The position numbers were made by a program, and so were the translations under genes. The notes beneath the pieces were generated by a model that was not told where the DNA came from, did no database searches, and saw only the letters and a list, made by a program, of their open reading frames with translations. From Clostridia bacterium (GTDB taxonomy: Bacteria > Bacillota_A > Clostridia > Christensenellales > Borkfalkiaceae): DNA of 8,930 nucleotides. This document shows positions 1 through 5,336 of the stretch, one piece after another; positions within the stretch are counted from its first letter, which is position 1, and each line of letters opens with the position of its first letter. The DNA lies in the NCBI GenBank assembly GCA_017457015.1, contig JAFTIG010000061.1, positions 1-8,930 on the forward strand, in the 5' to 3' direction.

Positions 1-22
1 GGGACTGAAGGGACGCTTCTCA

Positions 23-160
23 TGTAATTTTTAAGGCTGTCTAAACTTCGTTATGCTGCGTTACTGTCCACAACTCGCGACTTCGATGAACGGACGTTCT
101 ATCTCACCCGCTCGTTGGGACGAGCCTTGCCTAACTCGTTTATACAACCTTAAAATGTAA
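23..160. repeat. Imperfect inverted-repeat element, possible MITE-like or structured RNA segment
   Basis: The left arm (about 23-55) and the right arm (about 129-160) are imperfect reverse complements. Both carry TTTTAAGG, then TGT, TAAAC and GTTA blocks in the same order, with roughly four of five positions matching over the core. Between them lies a perfect 6-bp hairpin, GCTCGT (110-115) with ACGAGC (120-125) and loop TGGG, plus a short GTCC/GGAC pairing (66-69 with 92-95). No ORF is visible inside. This could be a small non-autonomous mobile repeat or a structured RNA. I recognise no named family, and the outer limits are uncertain because the element lies at the window edge. Confidence 0.45.
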
Positions 161-274
161 CTCTAATATAGTTGGAGAGTTCTGGGTTATAAAATAATAA
201 CAACACAAGATGTCAACTTGTTACAGGCGTCACGCCTGATTTACTGAAAGGTAAATATAACTAGGCTAAAATAT
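161..274. other. Intergenic stretch without a gene
   Basis: With the inverted-repeat element this completes the gene-free stretch before rhaA. It is AT-rich and has no ORF with a ribosome binding site. The only clear structure is a perfect palindromic hairpin at 224-238 (CAGGCG, TCA, CGCCTG), which has no U-tract on either side and so is not a convincing terminator. I see nothing else. Confidence 0.5.
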
Positions 275-308
275 GGAAAAAGCCGTCGCTTTTTATAGCG
301 ACGGCTTT
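275..308 (-). terminator. Intrinsic terminator of rhaA
   Basis: Positions 279-290 pair perfectly with 297-308 (12 bp, core GCCGTCGCT/AGCGACGGC, 6-nt loop). Read on the minus strand the hairpin is followed by a run of T's (the GGAAAAA at 274-280 on the plus strand). It lies just downstream of the rhaA stop codon. The plus-strand side has only a short T run, so it is mainly a minus-strand terminator. Confidence 0.85.
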
Positions 309-324
309 AAGTATGCTTATTAAA

Positions 325-1581
325 TTAAATTCTCTTTGCAAGAACGCTCTTTTCGTAAGCGTCGATTTCAGCAAAAAGTTCGCAGTTTTGCGGAGCGGAC
401 GCTCTCTTGCAGTATTCTGCCCAAACGTCGCCGAACGGTAAAGTCTTAATTGCTTCTTGCGTAACTAAAAGTTCGGTGAGTTTGCCGTCGTCTTGTAATG
501 CTTTAAGTTTAGCGTTGGGGGTAAGCATTGCAAGGAGCAACGCTTTTTGCCAACTTCTAAAGCCTATCGACCAAGCGGCAATACGGTTAATTGACGCGTC
601 AAAGTAGTCGAGCGCCATATAAACCTTATCAAGTGCGTCGTTACGAACTATTTCTTTTGCCATCTCTTTAGTTTCGTCGTCGAACAAAACGGTGTGGTCA
701 CTGTCCCAACGTATCGGGCGTGTGATATGGAGTGCGATTTCTGGGAAGAACGCAAGGAGTGCTGGAATCTTGTCCGAAACTACTTCGGTGGGATGATAGT
801 GCCCGTTGTCCATAAGTGGTAAGCAACCGTCGTGCATAGCGGCAAATGAAAGTGCGAATTCTGCACTGCCAACCGTGTACGCTTCAACGCCGATACCGAA
901 AACTTTGCTTTCAACGCAAGGTTTAACGAGATTTTTGTCGTAGGGAACGGAAAGAATTTCTTCGATACTTTCTTTATAGCGAACACGCGGGCCCATGCGG
1001 TCTGCAGGAATATCTTTATAGCCGTCGCCCGTCCAAATATTCATAACGCAAGGGAAACCCGTTTCCTTTGCCATATATTCAGAAATTCTAACGCAAGCCT
1101 TGCCGTGTTCAATCCAGAACTTTCTCGTTTCCGCATCGGGAGAAGAAAGTGTTAAGCCGTCCTTAACTTTATCGTGAGAGAAAAATGTGGGGTTAAAGTC
1201 GATACCTACGCCGTATTTTTTAGCAAGGTCAATCCATTTTTGGAAATGCTTTGGCTCTAACTTATCTCTGTCAACGAACTTGCCTTCTTCAAAAATAGCG
1301 TAGCAAGCGTGAACGTTCATCTTTTTAGCGCCGGGGCATAAAGTCATAACCTTTTCAAGGTCGGCAATAAGTTCGTCGGGTGTTCTTGCTCTGACCATAT
1401 AGTTGCCTGTAGTTTGAATACCACCCGTCAAAGGCCCGTCGTGGTCGAAACCGCGAACGTCGTCGCCCTGCCAACAATGCAAGGATACGGGAATAGTTGA
1501 AAGTTTAGCGAGAACCGCTTCGGTATCAATACCGAGTTTTGCGTAAATTTCTTTTGCGCTTTCGTATCTGTTCATACACAT
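325..1581 (-). CDS. rhaA: L-rhamnose isomerase
   Basis: Cytoplasmic metal-dependent enzyme converting L-rhamnose to L-rhamnulose, the first step of the phosphorylating rhamnose pathway. The 418-aa protein matches the usual RhaA length and is recognisable throughout: SLHCWQGDD near residue 33, LTGGIQTTGNY at 51-61, VESKVFGIG at 223-231, DNGHYHPTEV at 258-267 and RPIRWDSDH at 288-296. By alignment to recalled E. coli RhaA, metal ligands E234, D267, H294 and D334 correspond to E224, D258, H285 and D325. The second-site residues H261, D293 and D295 are also present, so it should be active. The first of two nearby ATGs is preferred: AAGGAG lies 12 nt upstream, and the alternative (codon 3) is 6 nt further away. 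No rhamnulokinase or rhamnulose-1-phosphate aldolase is in the window, so the pathway must be completed elsewhere. Confidence 0.97.
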   Translation of the reverse strand: MCMNRYESAKEIYAKLGIDTEAVLAKLSTIPVSLHCWQGDDVRGFDHDGPLTGGIQTTGNYMVRARTPDELIADLEKVMTLCPGAKKMNVHACYAIFEEGKFVDRDKLEPKHFQKWIDLAKKYGVGIDFNPTFFSHDKVKDGLTLSSPDAETRKFWIEHGKACVRISEYMAKETGFPCVMNIWTGDGYKDIPADRMGPRVRYKESIEEILSVPYDKNLVKPCVESKVFGIGVEAYTVGSAEFALSFAAMHDGCLPLMDNGHYHPTEVVSDKIPALLAFFPEIALHITRPIRWDSDHTVLFDDETKEMAKEIVRNDALDKVYMALDYFDASINRIAAWSIGFRSWQKALLLAMLTPNAKLKALQDDGKLTELLVTQEAIKTLPFGDVWAEYCKRASAPQNCELFAEIDAYEKSVLAKRI

Positions 1582-1593
1582 AGTGAGTTAAAT

Positions 1594-1599
1594 CTCCTT
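1594..1599 (-). promoter_or_regulatory. Ribosome binding site of rhaA
   Basis: AAGGAG on the minus strand, 12 nt before the first ATG of rhaA. The spacing is on the long side and favours the upstream ATG over the in-frame ATG two codons later. Confidence 0.7.
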
Positions 1600-1617
1600 A
1601 GATTTATAGATGAGTAT

Positions 1618-1647
1618 ATTTTAACATATTTTGCAACTGTCCGTCAA
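1618..1647 (-). promoter_or_regulatory. Predicted promoter of rhaA
   Basis: On the minus strand, TTGACG (-35, 1642-1647) is followed by an 18-nt spacer and TAAAAT (-10, 1618-1623). A TG one base upstream of the -10 makes an extended -10 motif. This gives rhaA a start site of its own about 30 nt before the gene, independent of the rhamnosidase gene, which has a terminator between. Confidence 0.65.
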
Positions 1648-1743
1648 TGGAAAAAAGTATAAATAATTGACTTAAAATTATTTAATGGTGTCATATTAGG
1701 TTAAGATTTCCTGATATGATATAAATTTTTTAAATTTGATAAG

Positions 1744-1777
1744 AGAAAAACAAAAGCGCGATTATTTTTAACCGCGC
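1744..1777 (-). terminator. Intrinsic terminator of the rhamnosidase gene
   Basis: GCGCGATTA (1756-1764) pairs with TAACCGCGC (1769-1777), 9 bp with one G.U wobble and a 4-nt loop. On the minus strand it is followed by TTTTGTTTTTC. It starts 8 nt after the stop codon of the GH78 gene, which separates that transcript from rhaA. Confidence 0.85.
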
Positions 1778-1784
1778 CGTATCA

Positions 1785-3971
1785 TCATTTATTGAGCAAA
1801 TATTTATTGTAAATATAACAGCCCACTCCACTCCAACCGTGGCAAAGGCTTGCGGCATCCTCAAAAATCTTTTCTCCGCCTTCCATTTCGGGAAAAGAAG
1901 TGTATCCTTCAAAACACATTTTGCCGAATATGTTTTCAAGTTCAAGAAGTACCCAATCAAGTCCTTTTTGTCCGAGTGCTTTGATAACGCCGTCAAATTT
2001 ATATTGCAAGGTGGACAAGGTAATCCTGCCTAGTCCGTTATTTTCTTTAATCATCTGTTCTGCAAGGCGTGCGTGATGTGAAAGGTCGCCCGCTTCACAG
2101 TATAGAACGTGTGCTTGCGTACACTCGTGCTTGCCAAATCTAACGCCGTCTTTAGAAATATACGAAAAATAATATCCGTCGCTCTCGTCGTAAAAGTTTT
2201 CAACGAGCGGACTGACGAGTTTATGAAGGTCGGCGTATTTTTTTGCGTCGCCCCAAGCCATATCGGATAAAACCTTAGAAAGTTCACGCGCAATAAATGC
2301 AAAGTGTGCGGTGGGTATGCAATCGATAGTGGACTCTCTCGTCCTTAAAATCTTCATTACGTCGGTATTTGCGTTGGTATCGGGCTCCATACCTTTGCTC
2401 CACTCGTAAAAGTTAAAGTAATCGGCGTGAGAAAAACATTCTATACCAAGTTCACGGATTAGGTTTTCATAGGCAGACATAATCTTTTCAGCGACGGGGA
2501 AAACTTCTTTGACAAAATCTGCATCCTTGCTTTTTTGGTAATATTCGCAAAGTGCGAGCACCCAACATAATGCAAAGTTTGGTATACCGCCCTTTCCGTT
2601 GTAATCGGGGGCGTCAAACCCAGGTAGATTATCCAATTTATAACCGGGCGCGGTCGACCAAATAAGTCCGTCGGTTCTAATCCAACCCGACATAGAAAGA
2701 AGTCGTAAACTTTCTCGCTGAACTTCCGTGCCTTCAAAACAGTCGTAGCCGAAAAGCATTTGGTTTCTCGAATCTTGACCGTAAAGCGATTGTTCACGAC
2801 CGGGGCAGTCTTCGTAATGTTCGTGTATACAAAGTTTTAAAGTGCGCAATCCAACGTCGTAAATTCTTTGTTTTAAACCGTCAGGCAGAACTGCGGGTTT
2901 TTCCTTTAGCGGATACATATAATCAAGCACGGTCAATTTTCTAAGCGTTAATTTATCGGTGTAGGCGTAAAGCATAAGGTATCTCCCTGCCAAACGGCGT
3001 ACGTATTCGGTGAACACGTTTCTGCCTTTTTTAAGGGTAAAGCCAACCGCAAAGTTTCTACCGCCGACGAACGAGCGTACGCGCATATCTGAAAGGTGCT
3101 CTCCGACCGCAATGATAATTTCCGTATCTTTTTCTACTTCTATGTCAAAGGTGAGGTATCCTGCGCGTTCTTTATACATATCGATAGTAACGTAAACTCC
3201 GTCACCCACGCCTTTAGTGTCAAATTTAAATTGATTAGGCAGTGTGTCGCACGTTTCGCGCAAAATACCCGTCATTGAAACGAGTGTTCTAGAAGATAGC
3301 CACGCGTATTGCGCCTTTTGTCCTATAGTCTGTCCGCCTGCATCCTTAAAAACGCCTTGCGCGCTAATCAAGGATTTGTCGTCGTCAATTATTTCGGGGT
3401 AAGCGATAGGTCTTTGGTATAAAGAAAATCCCGTTTCCAAAATTACGGCGTTTTCATAATCAGTTCCTTCACCACTTTCAAAACCGTCCGCGCCCGTAAG
3501 GTCGCAATGCAAAGTATAACCGAGTGGTGGAGCAAGGGTAAAAGCTTTGCCTGAACGGTAGGTTTTAGAAAGCCTAACTTTAGTATCGGTATCGGAAACG
3601 GCAATGGCGTTACCGTCCGCTTCTATCGAAAATGTAAGAGCGGGCGTTTTATATAAATAGGGGTAAGAGTTATCACCTTGATTATAGCAAAGTACGGATA
3701 AAATGTTTTCACCATCCAAAATAAAATCTGTAATATCCACTTTGTCGTAAACTTTATAAAAATGATAGTCGCCGTATTGACCGTTATGAACGAACTTGCC
3801 GTTTAAATACACCACGTTTTGCGTCGGTCCACTTAAAGAAAGATATACTTTTTTACCTTTTTTAGTAGTAAAATTTTTTACAAACTCTACGTATTGGTTA
3901 AGTTTATTGCCACCTTTTAACCATATCCATTTTGCATTGCTCGAAAGAGCACATATAGCATTTTCTTTCAT
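1785..3971 (-). CDS. GH78 family alpha-L-rhamnosidase-like glycoside hydrolase
   Basis: Predicted to hydrolyse terminal alpha-L-rhamnosyl bonds, supplying rhamnose to the adjacent isomerase. The 728-aa protein has an N-terminal beta-sandwich/carbohydrate-binding-like part (about 10-200), a second beta domain (about 240-350) and an (alpha/alpha)6 barrel (about 360-690). The GH78 acidic motif is at 388-400, DCPGREQSLYGQD. D388, E393 and D400 match the spacing of the DCPxRE...GD motif, although the usual GWTGD segment is altered to YGQD. The general-base candidate is E695 in TSFPE, followed by SLCHGWSG (708-715), both typical of the family C-terminus. There is no signal peptide or membrane segment, so it should act in the cytoplasm on imported rhamnosylated oligosaccharides or glycosides. 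It has its own promoter and terminator. Substrate specificity cannot be read from sequence, and some GH78-like enzymes have unknown targets. Confidence 0.88.
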   Translation of the reverse strand: MKENAICALSSNAKWIWLKGGNKLNQYVEFVKNFTTKKGKKVYLSLSGPTQNVVYLNGKFVHNGQYGDYHFYKVYDKVDITDFILDGENILSVLCYNQGDNSYPYLYKTPALTFSIEADGNAIAVSDTDTKVRLSKTYRSGKAFTLAPPLGYTLHCDLTGADGFESGEGTDYENAVILETGFSLYQRPIAYPEIIDDDKSLISAQGVFKDAGGQTIGQKAQYAWLSSRTLVSMTGILRETCDTLPNQFKFDTKGVGDGVYVTIDMYKERAGYLTFDIEVEKDTEIIIAVGEHLSDMRVRSFVGGRNFAVGFTLKKGRNVFTEYVRRLAGRYLMLYAYTDKLTLRKLTVLDYMYPLKEKPAVLPDGLKQRIYDVGLRTLKLCIHEHYEDCPGREQSLYGQDSRNQMLFGYDCFEGTEVQRESLRLLSMSGWIRTDGLIWSTAPGYKLDNLPGFDAPDYNGKGGIPNFALCWVLALCEYYQKSKDADFVKEVFPVAEKIMSAYENLIRELGIECFSHADYFNFYEWSKGMEPDTNANTDVMKILRTRESTIDCIPTAHFAFIARELSKVLSDMAWGDAKKYADLHKLVSPLVENFYDESDGYYFSYISKDGVRFGKHECTQAHVLYCEAGDLSHHARLAEQMIKENNGLGRITLSTLQYKFDGVIKALGQKGLDWVLLELENIFGKMCFEGYTSFPEMEGGEKIFEDAASLCHGWSGVGCYIYNKYLLNK

Positions 3972-3976
3972 AAAAA

Positions 3977-3982
3977 CTCCTT
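3977..3982 (-). promoter_or_regulatory. Ribosome binding site of the rhamnosidase gene
   Basis: AAGGAG on the minus strand, 5 nt (all T) before the ATG at 3971. It fixes the start of the GH78 ORF. Confidence 0.8.
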
Positions 3983-4012
3983 AAAATCGCAAATTATACA
4001 TTATATAACATT

Positions 4013-4041
4013 ATTTTAAAATAAACATTGAAAATTGTCAA
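4013..4041 (-). promoter_or_regulatory. Predicted promoter of the rhamnosidase gene
   Basis: On the minus strand, TTGACA (4036-4041), a 17-nt spacer and TAAAAT (4013-4018). Two further TATAAT hexamers lie closer to the gene (3993-3998 and 4000-4005) without a matching -35. An ATTGA/TCAAT inverted repeat overlaps the -35 and could be an operator, but this is weak. Confidence 0.7.
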
Positions 4042-4135
4042 TATCATTTACGCACAAAAATATATCATTTTAATATTTATCGCGCGATTAGAAAAAAACT
4101 TGACGGTATACTTATTGTTAAATGCAAAATATATA

Positions 4136-4164
4136 TTGACAAGGGGTGGTAAATCAGGTATAAT
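4136..4164 (+). promoter_or_regulatory. Consensus sigma-A promoter of leader/ORF cassette 1
   Basis: TTGACA (4136-4141), exactly 17 nt, TATAAT (4159-4164): perfect matches to both consensus hexamers at optimal spacing. The expected start, about 4170-4172, coincides with the first base of the leader's closing helix. The stretch TATAATAAAAAT is shared with promoters 2 and 3. Confidence 0.88.
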
Positions 4165-4169
4165 AAAAA

Positions 4170-4345
4170 TGCTACATTTTTCATTATTTTGAATAAAAAT
4201 AACTTACACAGATATAATTCCGTTGGTGGAATTATATCTATTCTCTGTTATAAAAATATCTGTGTGAGTTTTTTGTAGTGAAAAGTGTAGCAACTTTACG
4301 AGAAAGGTATATTCTATAGCCGTTCCGTAAAGGAGCGGCTTTTTT
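4170..4345 (+). ncRNA. Structured attenuator leader RNA, copy 1
   Basis: This predicted cis-regulatory leader begins at the transcription start. P1: 4170-4182 pairs with 4280-4292 (13 bp, one U.G). P2: 4203-4214 with 4257-4268 (12 bp, one U.G, extendable by two A-U pairs at 4201-4202). P3: 4211-4221 with 4228-4238 (11 bp, 6-nt loop GUUGGU), which shares 4211-4214 with P2, so the two compete over 4 bp. Immediately after P1, CTTTACG (4294-4300) can pair with CGTAAAG (4326-4332), extended by AGAA/TTCT. This antiterminator excludes the terminator 4318-4340. Copy 2 at 4706-4901 has the same helices with different bases. The controlling signal is unknown. It lacks T-box motifs and I cannot match it to a riboswitch class I know. 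Confidence 0.75.
4318..4345 (+). terminator. Conditional terminator of leader 1
   Basis: AGCCGTTCC (4318-4326) pairs with GGAGCGGCT (4332-4340), 9 bp with one U.G, 5-nt loop GTAAA and six T's. Its 3' arm and loop overlap CGTAAAG, the 3' strand of the antiterminator, so the two structures are mutually exclusive. Confidence 0.85.
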
Positions 4346-4402
4346 ACTTTAAAGTAGTTGCTCATATAAAAATAGAAATTATACAACGGCGTTAGGTGAG
4401 AA

Positions 4403-4690
4403 ATGAAAGAAATTATTACTAAAGAATATAAAAAATCGGCGGTAAAATTCAAAAGCGCGTTTGATAAAAAGGGCTATGTAAGTATTGATAAAAAATATTG
4501 TACTGCTTATGCAAAATTATGTGAAAGTCTAGATAAAGAGCAAATTAAACTGCTCGTTAAAATAGATACGGCAAAAGAGCAACTGCACGACTATGCAATA
4601 AAGCACGCGTTTACTATAGGGTTTAAGGCAGGCGTTAAGCATCAAGAAATGGAAAAATTAAAAAATTCACTTGACGATGGCAACGTTTAA
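4403..4690 (+). CDS. Small unknown protein of cassette 1
   Basis: I do not assign a function. The protein is 95 aa, lysine-rich and predicted mostly helical, with no signal peptide or membrane segment. Residues from about 70 (AFTIGFKAGVKHQEME) have the A-F-x-x-G-F-x-x-G pattern of several small helical Firmicute proteins of unknown function (DUF6809-like), a resemblance from memory that needs a profile search. Start ATG has AGGTGAG ending 2 nt upstream, a tight and moderate site. It lies 57 nt after the leader terminator, so expression probably depends on antitermination. The last 17 residues, KHQEMEKLKNSLDDGNV, are identical to the end of the second cassette ORF, and the DNA encoding them doubles as the -35 and spacer of the next promoter. 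Confidence 0.65.
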   Translation: MKEIITKEYKKSAVKFKSAFDKKGYVSIDKKYCTAYAKLCESLDKEQIKLLVKIDTAKEQLHDYAIKHAFTIGFKAGVKHQEMEKLKNSLDDGNV

Positions 4691-4709
4691 GTTGTATAAT
4701 AAAAATACA
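4635..4709 (+). repeat. Direct repeat of cassette junction, copy A
   Basis: 75 bp, 74 identical to 5240-5314 (single difference C/T in a GAT/GAC aspartate codon). It contains the last codons of the small ORF, its stop, and a complete promoter. The two copies are 605 bp apart and bound one leader-plus-ORF unit, so recombination between them would remove exactly one cassette. Confidence 0.92.
4671..4700 (+). promoter_or_regulatory. Promoter of cassette 2, embedded in the end of cassette-1 ORF
   Basis: TTGACG (4671-4676), 18-nt spacer, TATAAT (4695-4700). The -35 encodes part of the Leu-Asp-Asp at the C-terminus of the preceding ORF, and the stop codon lies in the spacer. The predicted start near 4706-4708 again coincides with the beginning of the leader's P1 helix. 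Confidence 0.8.
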
Positions 4710-4743
4710 CCACAACTTTAGCCAAAAGGCAAAAATACAAACA

Positions 4744-4782
4744 ATGAATAAAAGTCTTTTCAAAAGGGATAATCCAAGGTAG
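4744..4782 (+). CDS. Possible 12-codon leader peptide inside leader 2
   Basis: ATG to TAG encodes MNKSLFKRDNPR and overlaps the 5' arm of P2 and most of P3, which would let a ribosome change the fold, as in translation-dependent attenuators. Support is weak. The nearest purine-rich site (AAGG, 4726-4729) is 14 nt away. The equivalent reading frame in leader 1 starts with TTG (4189-4191), has no visible ribosome binding site and runs to TAG at 4276-4278. The shared TGAATAAAA may instead be a conserved RNA motif. Confidence 0.3.
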   Translation: MNKSLFKRDNPR

Positions 4783-4873
4783 GATTATATCTTTTCTTGC
4801 TATACAGTCCTTTTGAAAAGTTCGTATTGTAAAAATAAAGTTGTGGTGACTTTACGAGAAGGGTATATTCTGC

Positions 4874-4901
4874 AGCCGTTCCGTAAAGGAGCGGCTTTTT
4901 T
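4874..4901 (+). terminator. Conditional terminator of leader 2
   Basis: AGCCGTTCC (4874-4882) pairs with GGAGCGGCT (4888-4896), 9 bp, loop GTAAA, then six T's. Sequence is identical to the copy-1 terminator. The competing antiterminator uses 4850-4856 with 4882-4888. Confidence 0.85.
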
Positions 4902-4920
4902 CATTTTAAAGGAGTTTTGT

Positions 4921-5295
4921 ATGAATAAAAAAGATATAGATGAGTCGAATAAAATGCTCGTAGAAAGTTTTATAAGTTCGCTTTTTATGAACGTACATGG
5001 ATATTTAATGAAACATAAAGAACTTTTGGATACAGAAGACGGCAATTTTTTACACCGCGTGGCGATTGCGTGCTATGCGTATTTTATTGACGAGAAGCAT
5101 GATGCTGACGTTAAAATGGTAGATATGATTTGCGATGCAACCGCAAATATTACTAATGCAAGCAAGCCGAACGCGAGAGAAGAATACCAAGGACTGGTTG
5201 ATTGTCTTATGAGTTTTTGCAAAAGTTTTAAGGATAGGATTAAGCATCAAGAAATGGAAAAATTAAAAAATTCACTTGACGACGGCAACGTTTAA
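4921..5295 (+). CDS. Small unknown protein of cassette 2
   Basis: I do not recognise this 124-aa protein. It is acidic/lysine mixed and predicted largely helical, with two cysteine-containing segments (near ACYAY and DCLMSFCKS) and no signal peptide or clear membrane span. ATG 4921 is chosen because AAAGGAG lies 6 nt upstream (4908-4914), directly after the leader terminator. A longer in-frame reading from TTG 4813 would translate through the leader helices and terminator and is rejected. The body is unrelated by eye to the cassette-1 protein, but the final 17 residues (KHQEMEKLKNSLDDGNV) are identical because they lie in the 75-bp repeat. Expression is probably gated by leader 2. Confidence 0.65.
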   Translation: MNKKDIDESNKMLVESFISSLFMNVHGYLMKHKELLDTEDGNFLHRVAIACYAYFIDEKHDADVKMVDMICDATANITNASKPNAREEYQGLVDCLMSFCKSFKDRIKHQEMEKLKNSLDDGNV

Positions 5296-5314
5296 GTTGT
5301 ATAATAAAAATACA
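5240..5314 (+). repeat. Direct repeat of cassette junction, copy B
   Basis: Second copy of the 75-bp repeat (74/75 identical to 4635-4709). It ends the second small ORF and supplies the promoter of the regulator gene. Confidence 0.92.
5276..5305 (+). promoter_or_regulatory. Promoter of the GntR regulator gene, third copy of the cassette promoter
   Basis: TTGACG (5276-5281), 18-nt spacer, TATAAT (5300-5305), inside the end of the preceding small ORF. Expected start is near 5311, about 25 nt before the regulator ATG, with no attenuator between. TTGTAT (5297-5302) and ATACAA (5310-5315) form an inverted repeat across the -10. The second half-site is ATACAC in copy A, so it is specific to this promoter and may be an autoregulatory operator. 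Confidence 0.75.
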
Positions 5315-5336
5315 AGTTTAGGAAAAAGGAACGATA

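Larger units (their letters stand above)
3972..4402. other. Divergent intergenic region: two promoters plus a structured leader
   Basis: This 431-nt gene-free stretch holds the minus-strand rhamnosidase promoter (4013-4041), an AT-rich gap with no evident sites (about 4042-4135), the plus-strand consensus promoter (4136-4164) and the first attenuator leader (4170-4345). After the leader terminator there is a 12-nt palindrome, TACTTTAAAGTA (4345-4356), and then the small ORF's ribosome binding site. Confidence 0.75.
4706..4901 (+). ncRNA. Structured attenuator leader RNA, copy 2
   Basis: Same architecture as copy 1 with different helix sequences. P1: 4708-4720 with 4836-4848 (13 bp, perfect). 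P2: 4756-4767 with 4809-4820 (12 bp, perfect). P3: 4769-4775 with 4782-4788 (7 bp, 6-nt loop AAGGUA). Antiterminator CTTTACG (4850-4856) with CGTAAAG (4882-4888), plus AGAA/TTCT. The 53-nt expression platform (4849-4901) is 50/53 identical to 4293-4345. Single-stranded blocks TGAATAAAA and GGATTATATCT-TTCT are also shared. Conservation of the loops and platform together with base-changed helices is what a selected RNA structure leaves behind. Confidence 0.78.

Noticed and set aside
1..165. tRNA or tRNA-like gene on the minus strand
   Set aside because: No cloverleaf with anticodon and T-arm consensus. The pairing is a long imperfect hairpin.
224..238. Palindromic hairpin as a terminator
   Set aside because: Perfect 6-bp stem but no T-tract on either strand, and the rhaA terminator at 275-308 already accounts for transcript ending.
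2459..2797. Antisense-frame ORF within the rhamnosidase gene
   Set aside because: Same strand, other frame, no start context and no recognisable protein. It is a shadow of the GH78 gene.
4100..4135. Extra plus-strand promoter from TTGACG at 4100
   Set aside because: No acceptable -10 hexamer at 16-19 nt. The perfect promoter at 4136-4164 lies just downstream.
4170..4345. T-box or purine riboswitch
   Set aside because: No T-box consensus (AGGGTGG-type) or stem I landmarks, and no purine-riboswitch three-way junction. The shared ATAATCC text occurs inside a helix, not at a junction.
4813..4920. In-frame 5' extension of the second small ORF from a TTG codon
   Set aside because: It would translate through the P2 arm, P1, antiterminator and terminator of the leader. 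The ATG at 4921 has a strong AAAGGAG, and copy 1 has no equivalent extension.
4635..5314. CRISPR array
   Set aside because: Only two 75-bp repeats 605 bp apart, each containing coding sequence and a promoter. No short spacers and no cas genes.
4635..5314. Integron-type gene cassettes
   Set aside because: The repeats are direct, not imperfect palindromic attC sites, and no integrase or attI is present in the window.
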